NCBI GenBank assembly: GCA_003344405.1
Contig: NOWV01000069.1
Location: 124,001 to 188,000, forward strand
Reading direction: 5' to 3'
From: Trichoplax sp. H2
Taxonomy: Eukaryota; Placozoa; Uniplacotomia; Trichoplacea
DNA length: 64,000 bases
Part shown: in pieces, positions 40,001 through 58,512 of the stretch
How the letters are laid out: each line of letters opens with the position of its first letter
Numbering within the stretch: position 1 is the stretch's first letter
Position numbers and translations under genes: made by a program
The notes under the pieces: model-generated
What the model was told of the DNA's origin: nothing
What the model saw: only the letters and a program-made list of their open reading frames with translations
Databases searched by the model: none

Positions 40001-40440
40001 TGTTCCATCCATGTTCCAAGATATGCAAAAGCTGTGAAAACCTTAGTCGAAACTTGTCGAGGAATGTATGATGGCCGTCATTGGATGAAAAATGAGGTAG
40101 AATTAGCTTCTCAAGATGACATTTCCGCCTTCATAATTCCGTTAATTAATGAAGATCATCTTATGGAAATTAAAGAAGCGAACAATAGTACAGGTATAAA
40201 TCATTGAAAAAATAAATGTGCAAAATTCTTCGACGCAGGTGTTAGTGGATTCCCTGTTTCAGCTTCAATCAAAGCCAGGCTATAAATTGTATGCATTCAT
40301 CATATCTTTGTGTGTGAATATTGTAATACTGGTCTACAATCATTATTTTTAAGGAAGAGAAAGTTTCACCGCTAGTCTTGTTTATCATTTATACGTATAT
40401 ATACATATATACTAAATAATAACTGTACCGAATAATAAAG
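40001..40440 (+). pseudogene. Second copy of the PPM1 last exon and 3' UTR
   Basis: The coding part 40021-40207 repeats 39535-39721 with three differences: Ala to Val after YAKA, Asp to Glu in MKNDVE, and one silent. It ends at the same TGA. The following 3' UTR matches 39722-39865 at high identity and then continues past the point where the first copy diverges, with AATAATAAAGGCACTG near 40430. A few percent divergence fits the other haplotype of the same gene placed in tandem by scaffolding. A real partial duplication is possible but less likely. It lacks the other eight exons. Confidence 0.8.
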
Positions 40441-40959
40441 GCACTGTATCTCATTGGTATTTTAGTTAATTCAAGGTTGAATGGCCTTAAAAATATCAGC
40501 AAGGGCGTCTTCAACTATAGATACCCTACTGAGTTAACACACTTACTAGTCTCAAAAACATTTAGCAAGTTAAGTTAAAGTCTTTATAGTCTATTAGAAA
40601 TAGCAATCAACAAAGTAAGCAATGTGACTTTAAATAATTGCAATTGATGCTCAGATAAGATTGCGTATGGAATATTGTCCCATATCTAGCCTTGGTTACT
40701 AACACCAACTGTAAAGCATATCTAACAAAGTTATACTTCCAAATTGGATTACTAATAAATTTTTATTTAACTATAATTTTAACAAAATGTCTTAACTGTA
40801 TGTAAATCAGGATAGAATTATAATTTCACCGTGAGCTTATTATAAAGCAATACTACTATTACATCCAAAAAAGGAAAGGATTCAAAACTACATACAAACA
40901 TGGAACTAAATAAGTCCTTAAAAATATTATATTGTAACAATATCTGTTTTGCTAGGATT
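40208..40959. other. Convergent 3' intergenic space between PPM1 and UBA1
   Basis: Holds the 3' UTR of the second PPM1 copy up to about 40440 and the UBA1 3' UTR from the other side. No other feature recognised. The 68-codon open frame at 40900-41106 on the plus strand is antisense to the UBA1 last exon. Confidence 0.6.
40762..40767 (-). terminator. Candidate polyadenylation signal of UBA1
   Basis: TTTATT on the plus strand, AATAAA in the UBA1 direction, about 190 bp after the UBA1 stop codon. No other hexamer was examined in detail. Confidence 0.35.
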
Positions 40960-47672
<6,713 letters not shown>

Positions 47673-47978
47673 ATAAAGGAGCTGTTTCAAATCTAATAGA
47701 CTATGATCTTTTAATCCTTGTAGCAAGTATCTCTTTGTCGATATAGCGGGTTCCAATTTTTATGTAACTTAGCCAATGGATATCTAAGTTCTATCGATAG
47801 AATAAGCTGTCAAGAAAGGAGAAGGAAATCAATTTGAGTATCGCGAAGCCGTGTACATTGCCTAGGACTTATAGTAGAATCTCTATTTGTTCACTTAAAA
47901 ATAGACCATGCTTAGTGCAAATTTATACTGTGCACAGTACTTTACTGGGTGTTCAGTGTCACCAATTCATCAAATAAA

Positions 47979-48283
47979 GAAGATACTACAAGAATGATTT
48001 GTCCTGTCAATGATATACTGATAGACTCTTTCCAATAAAGAAGATGCTACAAGAATGATTTGTCCGGTCAATCATATAATGATAGACTCTATCCAATTAA
48101 GAAGATGCTACAAGAATGATTTGTCCGGTCAATCATATAATGATAGACTCTATCCAATAAAGAAGATACTACAAGAATGATTTGTCCGGTCAATCATATA
48201 CTGATAGAATCTATCCAATTAAGAAGACGCTACAAGAATGATTTGTCCGGTCAATCATATACTCATCGACTCTCTCCCTAGTT
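47979..48283. repeat. 61-bp minisatellite, array 1
   Basis: Units start at 47979, 48040, 48101, 48162 and 48223 with an exact 61-bp period. Each reads GAAGATRCTACAAGAATGAT, then TTGTCCGGTCAATCATATA and a GATAGACTCTATCCAATWAA tail. The fifth is partial and changes into the spacer beginning TCATCGACTCTCTCCC. It starts about 300 bp from the UBA1 start codon, inside its likely promoter or 5' flank. Confidence 0.95.
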
Positions 48284-48501
48284 TGCCTACCATACATAGT
48301 CAGAAATACACTATAGAAACTGGTCGGTGGTCAGTGAATACTGCAACTACAGTGTTTAAACATGGATTGACTCGATATAGAATTTCCAATTGTATCATCA
48401 ACCTAGCAGAACATCAAATTTAGCCAGAATAATGATTGCATCTCATTCATCGACCATTCTACTGGAATCCAATGACATTTGCATATATCTCATATAATAG
48501 A

Positions 48502-48860
48502 GAAGATACTACAAGAATGATTTGTCCGGTCAACCATATACTGATAGACTCAATCCAATAAAGAAGACTCTACAAGAATGATTTATCCGGCCAATCATAT
48601 ACTGATAGACTCTATCCAATTAAGAAGATGCTACAAGAATGATTTGTCCGGTCAATCATATACTGATAGACTCTATCCAATTAAGAAGATGCTACAAGAA
48701 TGATTTGTCCGGTCAATCATATACTGATAGACTCTATCCAATAAAGAAGATACTACAAGAATGATTTGTCTGGTCAATCATATACTGATAGAATCTATCC
48801 AATTAAGAAGATGCTACAAGAATAATTTGTCGGGTCAATCATATATGTACTCATCGACTC
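48502..48860. repeat. 61-bp minisatellite, array 2
   Basis: Units start at 48502, 48563, 48624, 48685, 48746 and 48807, with the same 61-bp unit and the same terminal change to a TCATCGACTCTCTCCC spacer as array 1. The order of variant units in the last copies (AATAAA, then GATAGAATC, then AATTAAG) is the same as in array 1, showing that the arrays were duplicated as a block. Confidence 0.95.
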
Positions 48861-49483
48861 TCTCCCTAGTTTGCCTACCATACATAGTCAGAAATACACT
48901 ATAGAAACTGGTCGGTGGTCAGTGAATACTGCAACTACAGTGTTTAAACATGGATTGACTCGATATAGAACTTCCAATTGTATCAACCTAGCAGAACATC
49001 AAATTTAGCCAGAATAATGATTGCATCTCATTCATCGACCATTCTACTTGAATCCAATGACATTTGAAATATATCTTATAGCCATAAAATGGATTTGAAT
49101 GACCAATTTGGTCAGTTTCTCCTTTCAATGCCACTCACTGGTCAGTCCCCATAGAAACGATGTTGTATGACTACTGCAAATCAACTTATTTCAAAGGGAC
49201 AGTTTGAGTAGACGACGACACGTGTTTAAACTCTTTTTAACTGGCATAATCTGATGAAATTGTACATCAACAGATCAAAGTATGTTGTCTATGGACTGAT
49301 ATCTAGTTGAAGATGTTATTAAACTAACTTCTATCGTCATTGGCGTCGATATTTCAAGTTGAAATCAATATTAAAATGGCCTAACTTACCTTTATCACAG
49401 AGATTAATTTGGAGCAAGAATCGGCAGATCAAGCCAACAAAAGTGACGACAGTGAATGGCAAAGTGGAAAGCTATCTAGCTTA

Positions 49484-50672
49484 GTCCGTACTGTACAGTA
49501 CTATCTCATCCCATACAATACTGTAGGACCGTACATAGTACTGTCGTCGTTTCTATTGTACTGAAGAGACCTTTTATTGTACGAGCTAGACAGCGAGCGT
49601 ATCACGGTACAGTACCGTACAGGCGGACTGTATTGTACTGCAGACAAATTTTGGCGACCCATGAACTTTCCTTTAACTAGTAGAAGAGTACGGCCGCAGC
49701 ATGACTAAGCGTAACACAAGGCAAACCGTACTGTACCCGTACAGTACAATAGCTGAGGACCACTACTGTAGACCTACAGTACAGACTGTACACTGTACAC
49801 TTGAACCTTAACAGGTCAGAGTACTGTACAGTACAGAGTACTGTACAGTACAGTGTACCGTACCGATACCGTAGACTGTCATAAGTACAAGTCGTGCGTG
49901 ATGTCACGGTGAATTATCCAGTGGTGAATCGCCTGCGGTGAATGAACCGAGTCAGTGATGTTACGGCTAGTTTATCAAAAATGGCCTGTATAGACCAAAG
50001 ATGCGATCATGTTCTAGTAATTTTTACAATATTAGATAAAAAAAGAACACAGCGGTACAAATTTTCATTAGTTAGTAAGAAGTAAGTAAAAGTCAACCAG
50101 GCAGAGCCCCAATTCATAGTCAAGCAGACTACCTACAGTACTGTACAGTACAGTACATTGTACCGCTAGTAGTCCACTGTGTACTGTATTGTACAGTATG
50201 CGACGTGAAACAACTGTAGATAAGGACAATTGTTCGCAGAATGAGTTGTATTGCCAATTGGCCATGACGTCACAAGAGTAATGTAGGAATGGAAGTGAAT
50301 GGCAGGCAACATGACGCCTGCTTGCCATCAATGTAGACTGTACGACGTGTTACTGTATGATTACTTCAGATCATGATTAAACTCTCAAATAGCAACAGAC
50401 TTTTCTATGAAATGATCACTTTTTACGGACAACCAACTAAAAAAAAAATCCAGAGTATAAAAACGCGTAGATTGTTAACAGACTCATCTCATGATATTGT
50501 TATTTATTAATTAATCATTTAATGTACCGTACTGTACATCTACGACCAAGACTGGATGCAGTCAGAAGAAATGTTCGTGGTTGACGCTACGTTTCAATGA
50601 ACTTCCGCTGAATTAACTGGCCACGTACAAACTACTGTACCGAGTACAATGTACTGTACACTGTACAGTATA
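49484..50672. repeat. Cluster of self-complementary GTAC repeats
   Basis: The perfect 14-bp palindrome GTACTGTACAGTAC occurs at 49488, 49821, 49838 and 50138. Many partial forms (TACAGTAC, GTACCGTAC, TGTACACTGTACA, CGTACTGTACCCGTACAGTA) fill the same 1.2 kb. The patch is visibly richer in GC and CpG than the flanks. Open frames on the minus strand, such as 49677-49907 with repeated YCTV, are simply translations of the repeat. No such motif density is seen elsewhere in the window. Confidence 0.85.
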
Positions 50673-50879
50673 GCAGACAATTTACTTTACTCTGTAGTGA
50701 TGATGCGACCTTCTCCAAAATGGCTAAGACGCGGTGCTTTGGTCCATAGAGCATAAGCGTTAACTGTTGTACACGTATTGTAGCTGTTGCATCGTCGAAC
50801 ACAACTACCATTCTGAGTATAAAATTAAACTATTTTATTAAAATACGAGCTCGATTCATTTCATGGATGCTCATATTGG

Positions 50880-51120
50880 TCCTACAAGGACAAATAGCAA
50901 ACCAGGTGAGATGATGACGTGCAAGGTTCACCTTTGTTCACGGTGAAATGGTCAAAAAATTTCATTGATATCCAAGGGGCTTTGAAAGCGCGTAAAAGAG
51001 AAAATGGCGGCCTCAGGCCAGTTTCAAGTTCACTGAGGTGCCGTGCCATAAACTATCATACCGGAAGGAAATCGACATTACTAGCATACATTAAATCATT
51101 CCATTACTTGGCATATCATA
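50880..51120. promoter_or_regulatory. GC-richer patch with a YY1-like motif, possible regulatory element
   Basis: AAAATGGCGGC at 51001-51011 matches the animal YY1 binding consensus, and GATGATGACGTGCAAG near 50910 contains a CRE-like TGACG. The surrounding 200 bp are less AT-rich than usual here. The 70-codon open frame 50919-51131 shows no recognisable domain and runs into the inverted-repeat element. Regulatory function is a guess from motifs alone. Confidence 0.25.
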
Positions 51121-51124
51121 AGCA

Positions 51125-51376
51125 TATTTAGGAATGAATATCAAAAATTCATATAGCTGCTAATATGATGTGGGTCTACTAACGGATGGAGCGTTCGAAT
51201 GCTTTCAAGTTCGTAAACATTGTAGACAAATCAAAAATACGAGACAAATTAATAAATTAATATTAATGCCGCTAATGGATTAAATTGCCGAAAAATACCA
51301 TGATGCACTATTGGATGCTATTAGTGCACACATCATATTAGCAGCTATATGAATTTTTGATATTCATTCCTAAATA
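51125..51376. mobile_element. 252-bp non-autonomous element with perfect 48-bp terminal inverted repeats
   Basis: Bases 51125-51172 and 51329-51376 are exact reverse complements over all 48 positions; the left arm starts TATTTAGGAATGAATATC. The middle (156 bp) contains no open frame of note. Both ends can be read as TA + TTTAGGAATG...CATTCCTAAA + TA, i.e. flanked by TA dinucleotides as after Tc1/mariner-type insertion, which would make it a MITE. The transposase family is not determinable from this copy. Alternatively it is a long hairpin transcript source. Confidence 0.8.
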
Positions 51377-54300
51377 AGCTTGGCCTTGTAGTCTATCGGT
51401 CTGCGACATATTGGAAGCAGTAAAATAATTCTATGATAGCAAAGTATCTTTTTATCGTACTATAAGCAACAAGAAATATTAATTCTTTGTATCGCTTACA
51501 CAATTTTTTAAATACTAAGACAGGACTACCGACAGTAAACTCTAAATTGGAAAAATCGATCAAGAAAAGCAAACATAGATTTTAGATTATCGCGTTTAGT
51601 AGTCCTTGGCTAAGGTTGCTTTTGTGCTGTACGCGTTCATATATACGTATATAAGAGTATTTACCTACGTACGCGTAGGTGAAATTACTACCAATGGCTG
51701 ATTCGTTTTTGCTGAATTGAACTAGTCTGCACATTAGAATCGGCGCGTAAAATGATTCTTCAAAAAATCTCAATCAAATGAACTAGGATTAATAAACTTC
51801 CAGTCCATCAAATTTCAATCTTACACTATCTCTTAAAAATTCTAACATAAAAATGATCAAAGTGGAGTTCTAAAAATTCTTGATTTCAGATGTGTGTAGG
51901 ATTATTGTCGCTACCCCTACTACAGGGATCCATGGAGCAGTGACACAGATAGCTTTCAATTAAAGCAGGCGATTTAATATGCGGGTAATTTGAACACAAA
52001 TGATCTACTGAAAATTCAGTTATGATCGATATAGTATGCATTTAGGAAATTAAGAACTGAAACGAGAAATCTCGTATTCTAGTCTCTTTTGCATCGACGA
52101 AAATGCGCATACGGGCCCGTATATGGCTTAAAATAGCGTTTTACATGCATACAAATGTATTGTCACAACCACACTTCGTATGACACAGAGATCAAACTAA
52201 AGTACCCTCTCTCTTAGCTATCTTACGTCTAAAGTGATCCCATGCAGTTCTAAGACTGTAAACGAGCTGAACTCACAATGAGTACGATATAACTGATGAA
52301 CTATTTATTTATTTAATAGCGTGCCTTATTACTAACAGATCAAATACAGTAACTCCTTTAATGAATAGAGAACGGACTGATATACTTTCTTAAGCCAATT
52401 GGTACAATCTTCAAATTAATCATGTTTATTTAATAAGGATTAAGTTCCCTAAACGGTATTATAGATAAAGTTTGCACCGTCATTATGTTGCATAAAAACA
52501 ATCCCTCCCCAGTAGTGTAGCAAAGCTTTATATCAATTTTCTGTTCTACGACGATGGAGTACATGAAAAGAAAATGTTGTGTATTGAAGGTAAATAGCAA
52601 TATAGATCATTGTTATCACGCCATTTTCCTTGTTAAGACTGAGAAAATGACAGTCGCACAATTCCGCTTCAATAGCGAAATTTTCGATTCTAACAATAAA
52701 AAGTAATAGATTATTCTTTGGAGGTCACGGGATTGCAAAATTATATTAATATTGCCTACTGTGATAAGACGTAACCTCGCGTAATATTTGCTTTACTTTC
52801 TTGATGTCCTGAAGAAATGGATGCAAGGGAATAAATATCGAAGTTTAATCTTGCTATAGCATAATCTATCTTACATTATGAATTATTAATCAAAAAATTC
52901 AATCTTGTTTATAGTTATCAAGGTCATTAATATTATTTTGATATCAGAATTCCTTAATAATTTAATGCATTCAAAACATCTGCTTCCATTAAATATGAAA
53001 CGCGTCCTAAGTATATTTTTAACTGCTGTAGTGTTAAAATTAATAACAATTCTTTCCATTGTATTAATCCCTAGCCCGTATTGAATTAATGTTCTTATTT
53101 CGTCATATCGAAAATATACCTGCGATAATACTACTACATTTAGTTTATTTTATCTTTCTCCCTATTGTTTCAATTGCCTTCAATGTATTTTATCTTCCGT
53201 TCACATACTAATAATTAAACAGATCTAAAAAATAGCCATTCAGATATCAGTGATCTGTAGTTTTTCCGTTTTTGTTATTACAGAATCCAACATTCGTCCG
53301 CCATTATCGCCACAACAATTAGCGAAGGCTAGAGGTGTCGGAGAAGTCTAACTGAAAAATTATTTCTAATCCATGACGCGTTCGCTGCTACCAATATCGC
53401 TAATAAAATTAGACTAATTATTAGTGGGAATTTGGTGCAGTACTAAAGAATTACTTAAAGGACTGGAAAATATTTTATTTAATGTTCAATATTGATTAAA
53501 TTGAATGACCGATTTTATTATCTTATCTTTCCGATCCTCTATTTGGTCATCTCGTTGGATAAACAAGTCACTAAAAATATATTATATCGAAATTTGCATC
53601 CAGTAAACCAATCTACGTAAAATATAGTCTATCGTAAGTACTATAAGTTAAACTAATAATGATGCTAATCTGTAATTAAATTTCGAAAGAGTTCTTAATA
53701 ATGGAGCAATTTGTTTTTAAGCCATTAATTACTATCCATTTTGGGATTATGCATTATGAGATTACGATCGTATTATTACTAACAACGCATACTATACACT
53801 TAAACTTATTTTTTGAGTCATCATCGTCCGTCAACCTTCATACTAGTTGATATTAATTTAAGAATTGGATGGCCTTTGACTATAATATTTCTATCGAGTC
53901 TCGATTACCAATAATTATAACCATTAGTATAAATTGAGTCCAAAAATTAGTCCATATCGCAGCCAATTGACAAGAAGAAACAATCGTAATGCTATCCAAT
54001 TTCTTAAAATACGACATACACGTACCCGTTCGTAAAACTTTTACCTAGGATATTTTGTGGACATTGCATGGTAATTGTTCCGGTTACAAACTGCACTATT
54101 AGCAATAATGGTAGATGACATAGAATGATATTACTAGGCTAATTAATCGTGCTAATACCTATCATGACTTGTCGGCTATGATGTTAACTATTCCTCTACT
54201 CTTCTTTACTTTTAAGAAAGATTGAGTACGCAATTGTTTCCGCCTTAGAGCTTACATAGATTAGTTGGTAACTCGTATATTAATCCCAAATCTCGCTGTT

Positions 54301-57300
54301 AAGCATTAATGTCCAATATTGAATTTTTAATTTAACGAATTTGATCTATAGTACTCCATGTAGGATTAATTATGGACGATGCTCACATACTAATGATACC
54401 ATTTATACGAACGCTCTATGCTGTGAAGCAAACAACTATGATTTGAACAACTAATAGATTTACGATTCATCTAGAATCTAATTGTAGTTAGACTAGACAC
54501 CACTGGTACTTAATAGATGTTTTCTCTCAATTTTTAACGATTTTGGATATAAACTCATAGCAACCTTAACTTTCAATGTACTTCCGGGTCTTACAAACAT
54601 TTTAACGTTGGCAATTTTTAGGCCCTGGCACTTAAAAGTACTATTTTGATACAAATTGATTTTAAATCGTATAATGTTATCAATCTTCATCGCACTAATA
54701 TAAAAGTACATACTTATGTCGCACATTATGTTAGAGTTACGGCTAATAACTTAGTATATCCAGTTGCATTTAAGCTAGTTGCTTTTATTAAGAACCCTTT
54801 AAATTTGCTAATGTAGTTAAAATAATTATTATACGAACATAAATTGGCATTTTCTTGTCTAGAGATCCAAAATGATCAGACTGTTTCTCATATCATATCT
54901 AAAGTCTTCGTAATATCTTGCTATAGCATGGTAGTACGGCTATAGCGATGTAAGGTCATTATGTCACTTGCGACTTCAGTTCGATGGAGATAAAGGATAG
55001 TTTAACGCATTTCGTCGCCTATGTAAATCCAGGAGAAAAATGTTTACTTTAAAGTAATAGCTTAGTCGCGTGTTATTACTTGAAGGCAAACACTTTTCCT
55101 GTCGAACGGATAGAATTAATGATTCCATAGTATACGCTTCTTTAACATATCAAGTTGTTTCCAACCTAAAAGTATTTTAATTTTTTTCTCGTTTTCATGC
55201 ATAGTTGTAAGCATTATTTAGAATCCTTGTATCTTATTCTTGACTTCTATGTCTAATACACTGTATAGTTAACATGAATAATTGCAAGTAATCCCTTGTT
55301 ACGCTTTTTCATGCTTATTTTAATCTTGCAACCATCCAACTATTTTGGCTATGGCACAAGTATTACTGTAAATAGCCTACAGATGTTTTATCACTTACTA
55401 TTAAATACGTTCTTATTGGAACGATATCTACAGATGATTTTCCATTGATCATCTCAGATTTCGACAAATTTGAACAATCAACGTAAAGATTAACCGAGTG
55501 CTATAGTCAATTAGCTAATTTTATTATTTTTCCTGATCCCTACGCCCTCTGTATTTGTATCATTAGCTTCCATAAGATTTTACTGCTCGATTTATAAGTA
55601 GTCAAATTATGAAATTACATTACTAACCTCTACTATCAGAACATCATTTCTGTATAGCATTTCTTTCCGTTTAATGATATCGTAGGCGTACAAATATTAA
55701 TCAATGAACACTGTACAGCCTATCGCATCAATGATTTTTACTTAAAGTTGATGCTCTTCATAGGATTCAACTGTCGCGAGAGTTTCTTAAACTTTATCTA
55801 TATCCAAATGAATGCATTGCTGTAAAGCAGTGCCTTCCTGTAAGTTGAACGGAAGATCTAAGCAGTAATCAATAAAAATGCTAGTTTTTGATTATTTTCA
55901 GTACTATCAATTTCCATTTTTTTAATATTTGAGAACAGATTATTCTCTTTGGTATTAATTTGCATGGGTATGAAGTAAAATGGTGTATTCATAATTGTAT
56001 CATTATTCTATCTCTCAATATATTCTCTTTTCTTCATTTATTATTTTAAAAGCATGATGTAACAAACTAATAAAAAATATCTAAATCACTTATATTTTAT
56101 CACCCGCTGTCATCCTTAGCTTACATTAATCGGACGATGCTGTGTAATTATAATAGATTGAAAATTCTGTAGGTATACCCCGAACTACCTTAATAATTGA
56201 CATATGCTAAACCACTTATGTATTTAACTGTTTCATAATTAATTTATTGAGTAAAAGATAAAATAAGTTACTAGGAAATCCGCTATTCTATTGACTGTTG
56301 CAATTGGGCCGATTTATAAATGATATAATACCATTATTTATTATTTAGTGATGCAATATACAGGATGATTAATGTTTTGATGTCATAATTACAATTATTC
56401 AATATACCTGACTAAAAATTGCAGGTAAACGGGACAATATCTTTCTCTTCTCAATTATATCGGTATTATTCGATTTCGGTATTGACCTAATCATATTAAA
56501 TTAAATCTTTCATACGCTAATTACAGTTTTAAAGTTTGTAATTATAATCTCACTTACCAACAGGTATAAGACTGCTATGTGATCTTGCTATTTACCAGTA
56601 GCATCGCTATCATAACGCTACTGAATCGTTGGTTCGCTAGTAGGAATCAAAATCGGCCTGTGTGTCTTTAAAAGTCAGATATCCGTATACGCGGAATTAT
56701 CATATCGTTAAATATTATCTTCTCAGAATTGAATACTATAATTAGCTTAGAGCTATTGACAGTACTTTATTTTAAATCAATGGTAAGTACCTTAAGTATG
56801 ATTTTATAATTGGAAATAACATTTAGTTTCATCGAGTTCGAACACTAATGTAATAATAAAACTCAATGTTTCGTTAAATTTCTCATTATATCATCGACAT
56901 ATTACCATAGATACCTGTCACCAATATACATATATTCTTCTCGTGAAAAAAAATAAATCGGAAATATTTCTGAGTCTTCTGCTATCCCGAACTATTTATC
57001 AACATTAATTTCCCGTTAAAACTATGCACTTTCCCCTAAATTTCACATCAGAAATGATAAAATAGCGAACTCTCTTTATTGTAAACGTAACTTGCTATTA
57101 TACTTGTTATCTATATTCGCGAGCATCTACAGAGTATATATATACATATGTGTACATGGAAATTAATACTAAAAAATGGCGTAGCTGGCGTATATGCTTA
57201 GATCAAAATTTGTTTCACTTTATGCTTTATTTTAAAATAAATTAGAACACGCGTATAACACGAGGCAGTCATGACCAGAAAACGATTTGACCTTTGAGCT

Positions 57301-57630
57301 CTCTTATAAATTAGGTATCTAACTAATTCTTTCGCCATTACTGGAAAATGGATAAGTTTCACAATCTACATATAACCTAATGACAAGATATCAACTGCAT
57401 AGCGATCTTTACAACATATTTATACTAAATGGTAGCCTTTAACACCGTAACAATACCAAGAATACATAAGGACTAATAGCATCATGTATGTGATCAAACG
57501 TTTATAGTATTCCTAGCTAGTCCTTCGAAATAAATTTCTAACACAATCCAACTTTTATTATTGTAAAGCCAAAACAAACACATTGTAGGCTCTAAAATAT
57601 TGTTTATAAATCTCATTGCGTTGGATCTTA

Positions 57631-57658
57631 GGGGCGGATTAAAGGGCGGGCCACCCCA
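57631..57658. mobile_element. Possible terminal remnant of a hAT-like transposon
   Basis: GGGGCGGATTAAAGGGCGGG followed by CCACCCC stands out sharply from the AT-rich surroundings and resembles the CAGGGGCGGAT-type ends common in animal hAT elements. I found no matching inverted end nearby and no target-site duplication, so this is only a suggestion. Confidence 0.25.
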
Positions 57659-57894
57659 GTAAATAAACGACATGATGACTAGTGTGTAGACGATAAATTA
57701 ATGTCTTACCTAACAATAAATAGTCATTATTCATTAATAATTACACAATCTTTCGACTTCTATGTCATGAATGTTACATATACTACTAATTTTATCAACA
57801 AAAGGAAGCAACATCCAGTTATCGTTTTAATATATATGCGATACATTTTAATGGTTAACTTACAAGAGTACAATATTTCTTTCTTATAGTTCTG

Positions 57895-57920
57895 TTTATT
57901 TATTTATTTATTTATTTAAT
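57895..57920. repeat. (TTTA)6 microsatellite
   Basis: Six tandem TTTA units ending in AAT, about 600 bp upstream of the CUB/LDLa gene. No function suggested. Confidence 0.95.
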
Positions 57921-58512
57921 AAAGAACGAATAGCTCGCTGCATCTTTATCCTTATTAATTCTATACGTCTGGATTTATTACTTTCGTATTCATTTAGGCA
58001 GTTAATGAAAATGAAACGTTAAATTTGACGTAAGGACAGATAAATAGGTGAAATTACGTGGACGATATCCACCGTAAATTTAAAGATTATTTTTGAACTA
58101 TATCCTACCGAAGGGAATAATCATTTATTGAAACTAGAATCCTAATCAACGCGAGCCAATTACAGTATATATTATAACTCTTCTAACAGTATTTAAACGA
58201 TCGTTTTCCATCTGAAGGCAGTATTTTATTTATTTTTATACTAATTGGATAACTCACCAAGTAAGGCTTTTGCAATTATTGCATATCAGACATAGAATTA
58301 ATCATATTTCATAAATCTACTCTTGATTCTAGAAAGCACCTTAGGGTGCATGCATTTTCTATAGAAAGTATCACAAATTATATCGCTACATAAGCCGTGT
58401 AATTCAATATTGATTATATTATTCTTATATAGTATTGGATTATCAGGTTGTAAATTTGTCCAGACATCTCTACGAGCCAAAATATTGAACTACTAGAGCA
58501 GTAACCAACATC

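Larger units (their letters stand above)
47979..49090. repeat. Higher-order duplication: (61-bp array + 220-bp spacer) x 2
   Basis: The spacer after array 1 (about 48262-48500) and that after array 2 (about 48847-49080) are near-identical, sharing CCTAGTTTGCCTACCATACA, ACTGGTCGGTGGTCAGTGAA and AGAATAATGATTGCATCTCA. The second lacks three bases in ATCATCAACC and has a few substitutions. A composite unit of roughly 520-580 bp was duplicated, and the copy number of the inner 61-bp repeat then changed. Confidence 0.9.
47673..58512. other. 10.8-kb intergenic region between UBA1 and the CUB/LDLa gene
   Basis: No gene I can support. UBA1 runs leftward and the CUB/LDLa gene rightward, so both promoters should lie here. 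Contents: a two-level minisatellite (48.0-49.1 kb), a GTAC-palindrome cluster (49.5-50.7 kb), a GC-richer patch near 51.0 kb, an inverted-repeat element (51125-51376), and otherwise AT-rich sequence from 51.4 to 58.5 kb with a possible transposon-end remnant near 57.63 kb and a TTTA microsatellite near 57.9 kb. Confidence 0.55.

Noticed and set aside
47673-47756. UBA1 extended 28 codons upstream to an in-frame TTG
   Set aside because: No ATG supports it, and the ATG at 47672 gives an N-terminus like known UBA1 proteins.
48238-48423. 61-codon open frame
   Set aside because: Runs from the 61-bp minisatellite into its spacer. It is a by-product of the repeat.
49677-50331. Minus-strand open frames of 76 and 87 codons
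   Set aside because: Translations of GTAC repeats with low-complexity YCTV-like content.
52555-53350. Possible small gene: an ATG exon at 52555-52590 (MEYMKRKCCVLK) and an exon-like end near 53282-53350
   Set aside because: The two pieces are not in compatible phase, no middle exon was found, and neither resembles a known protein.
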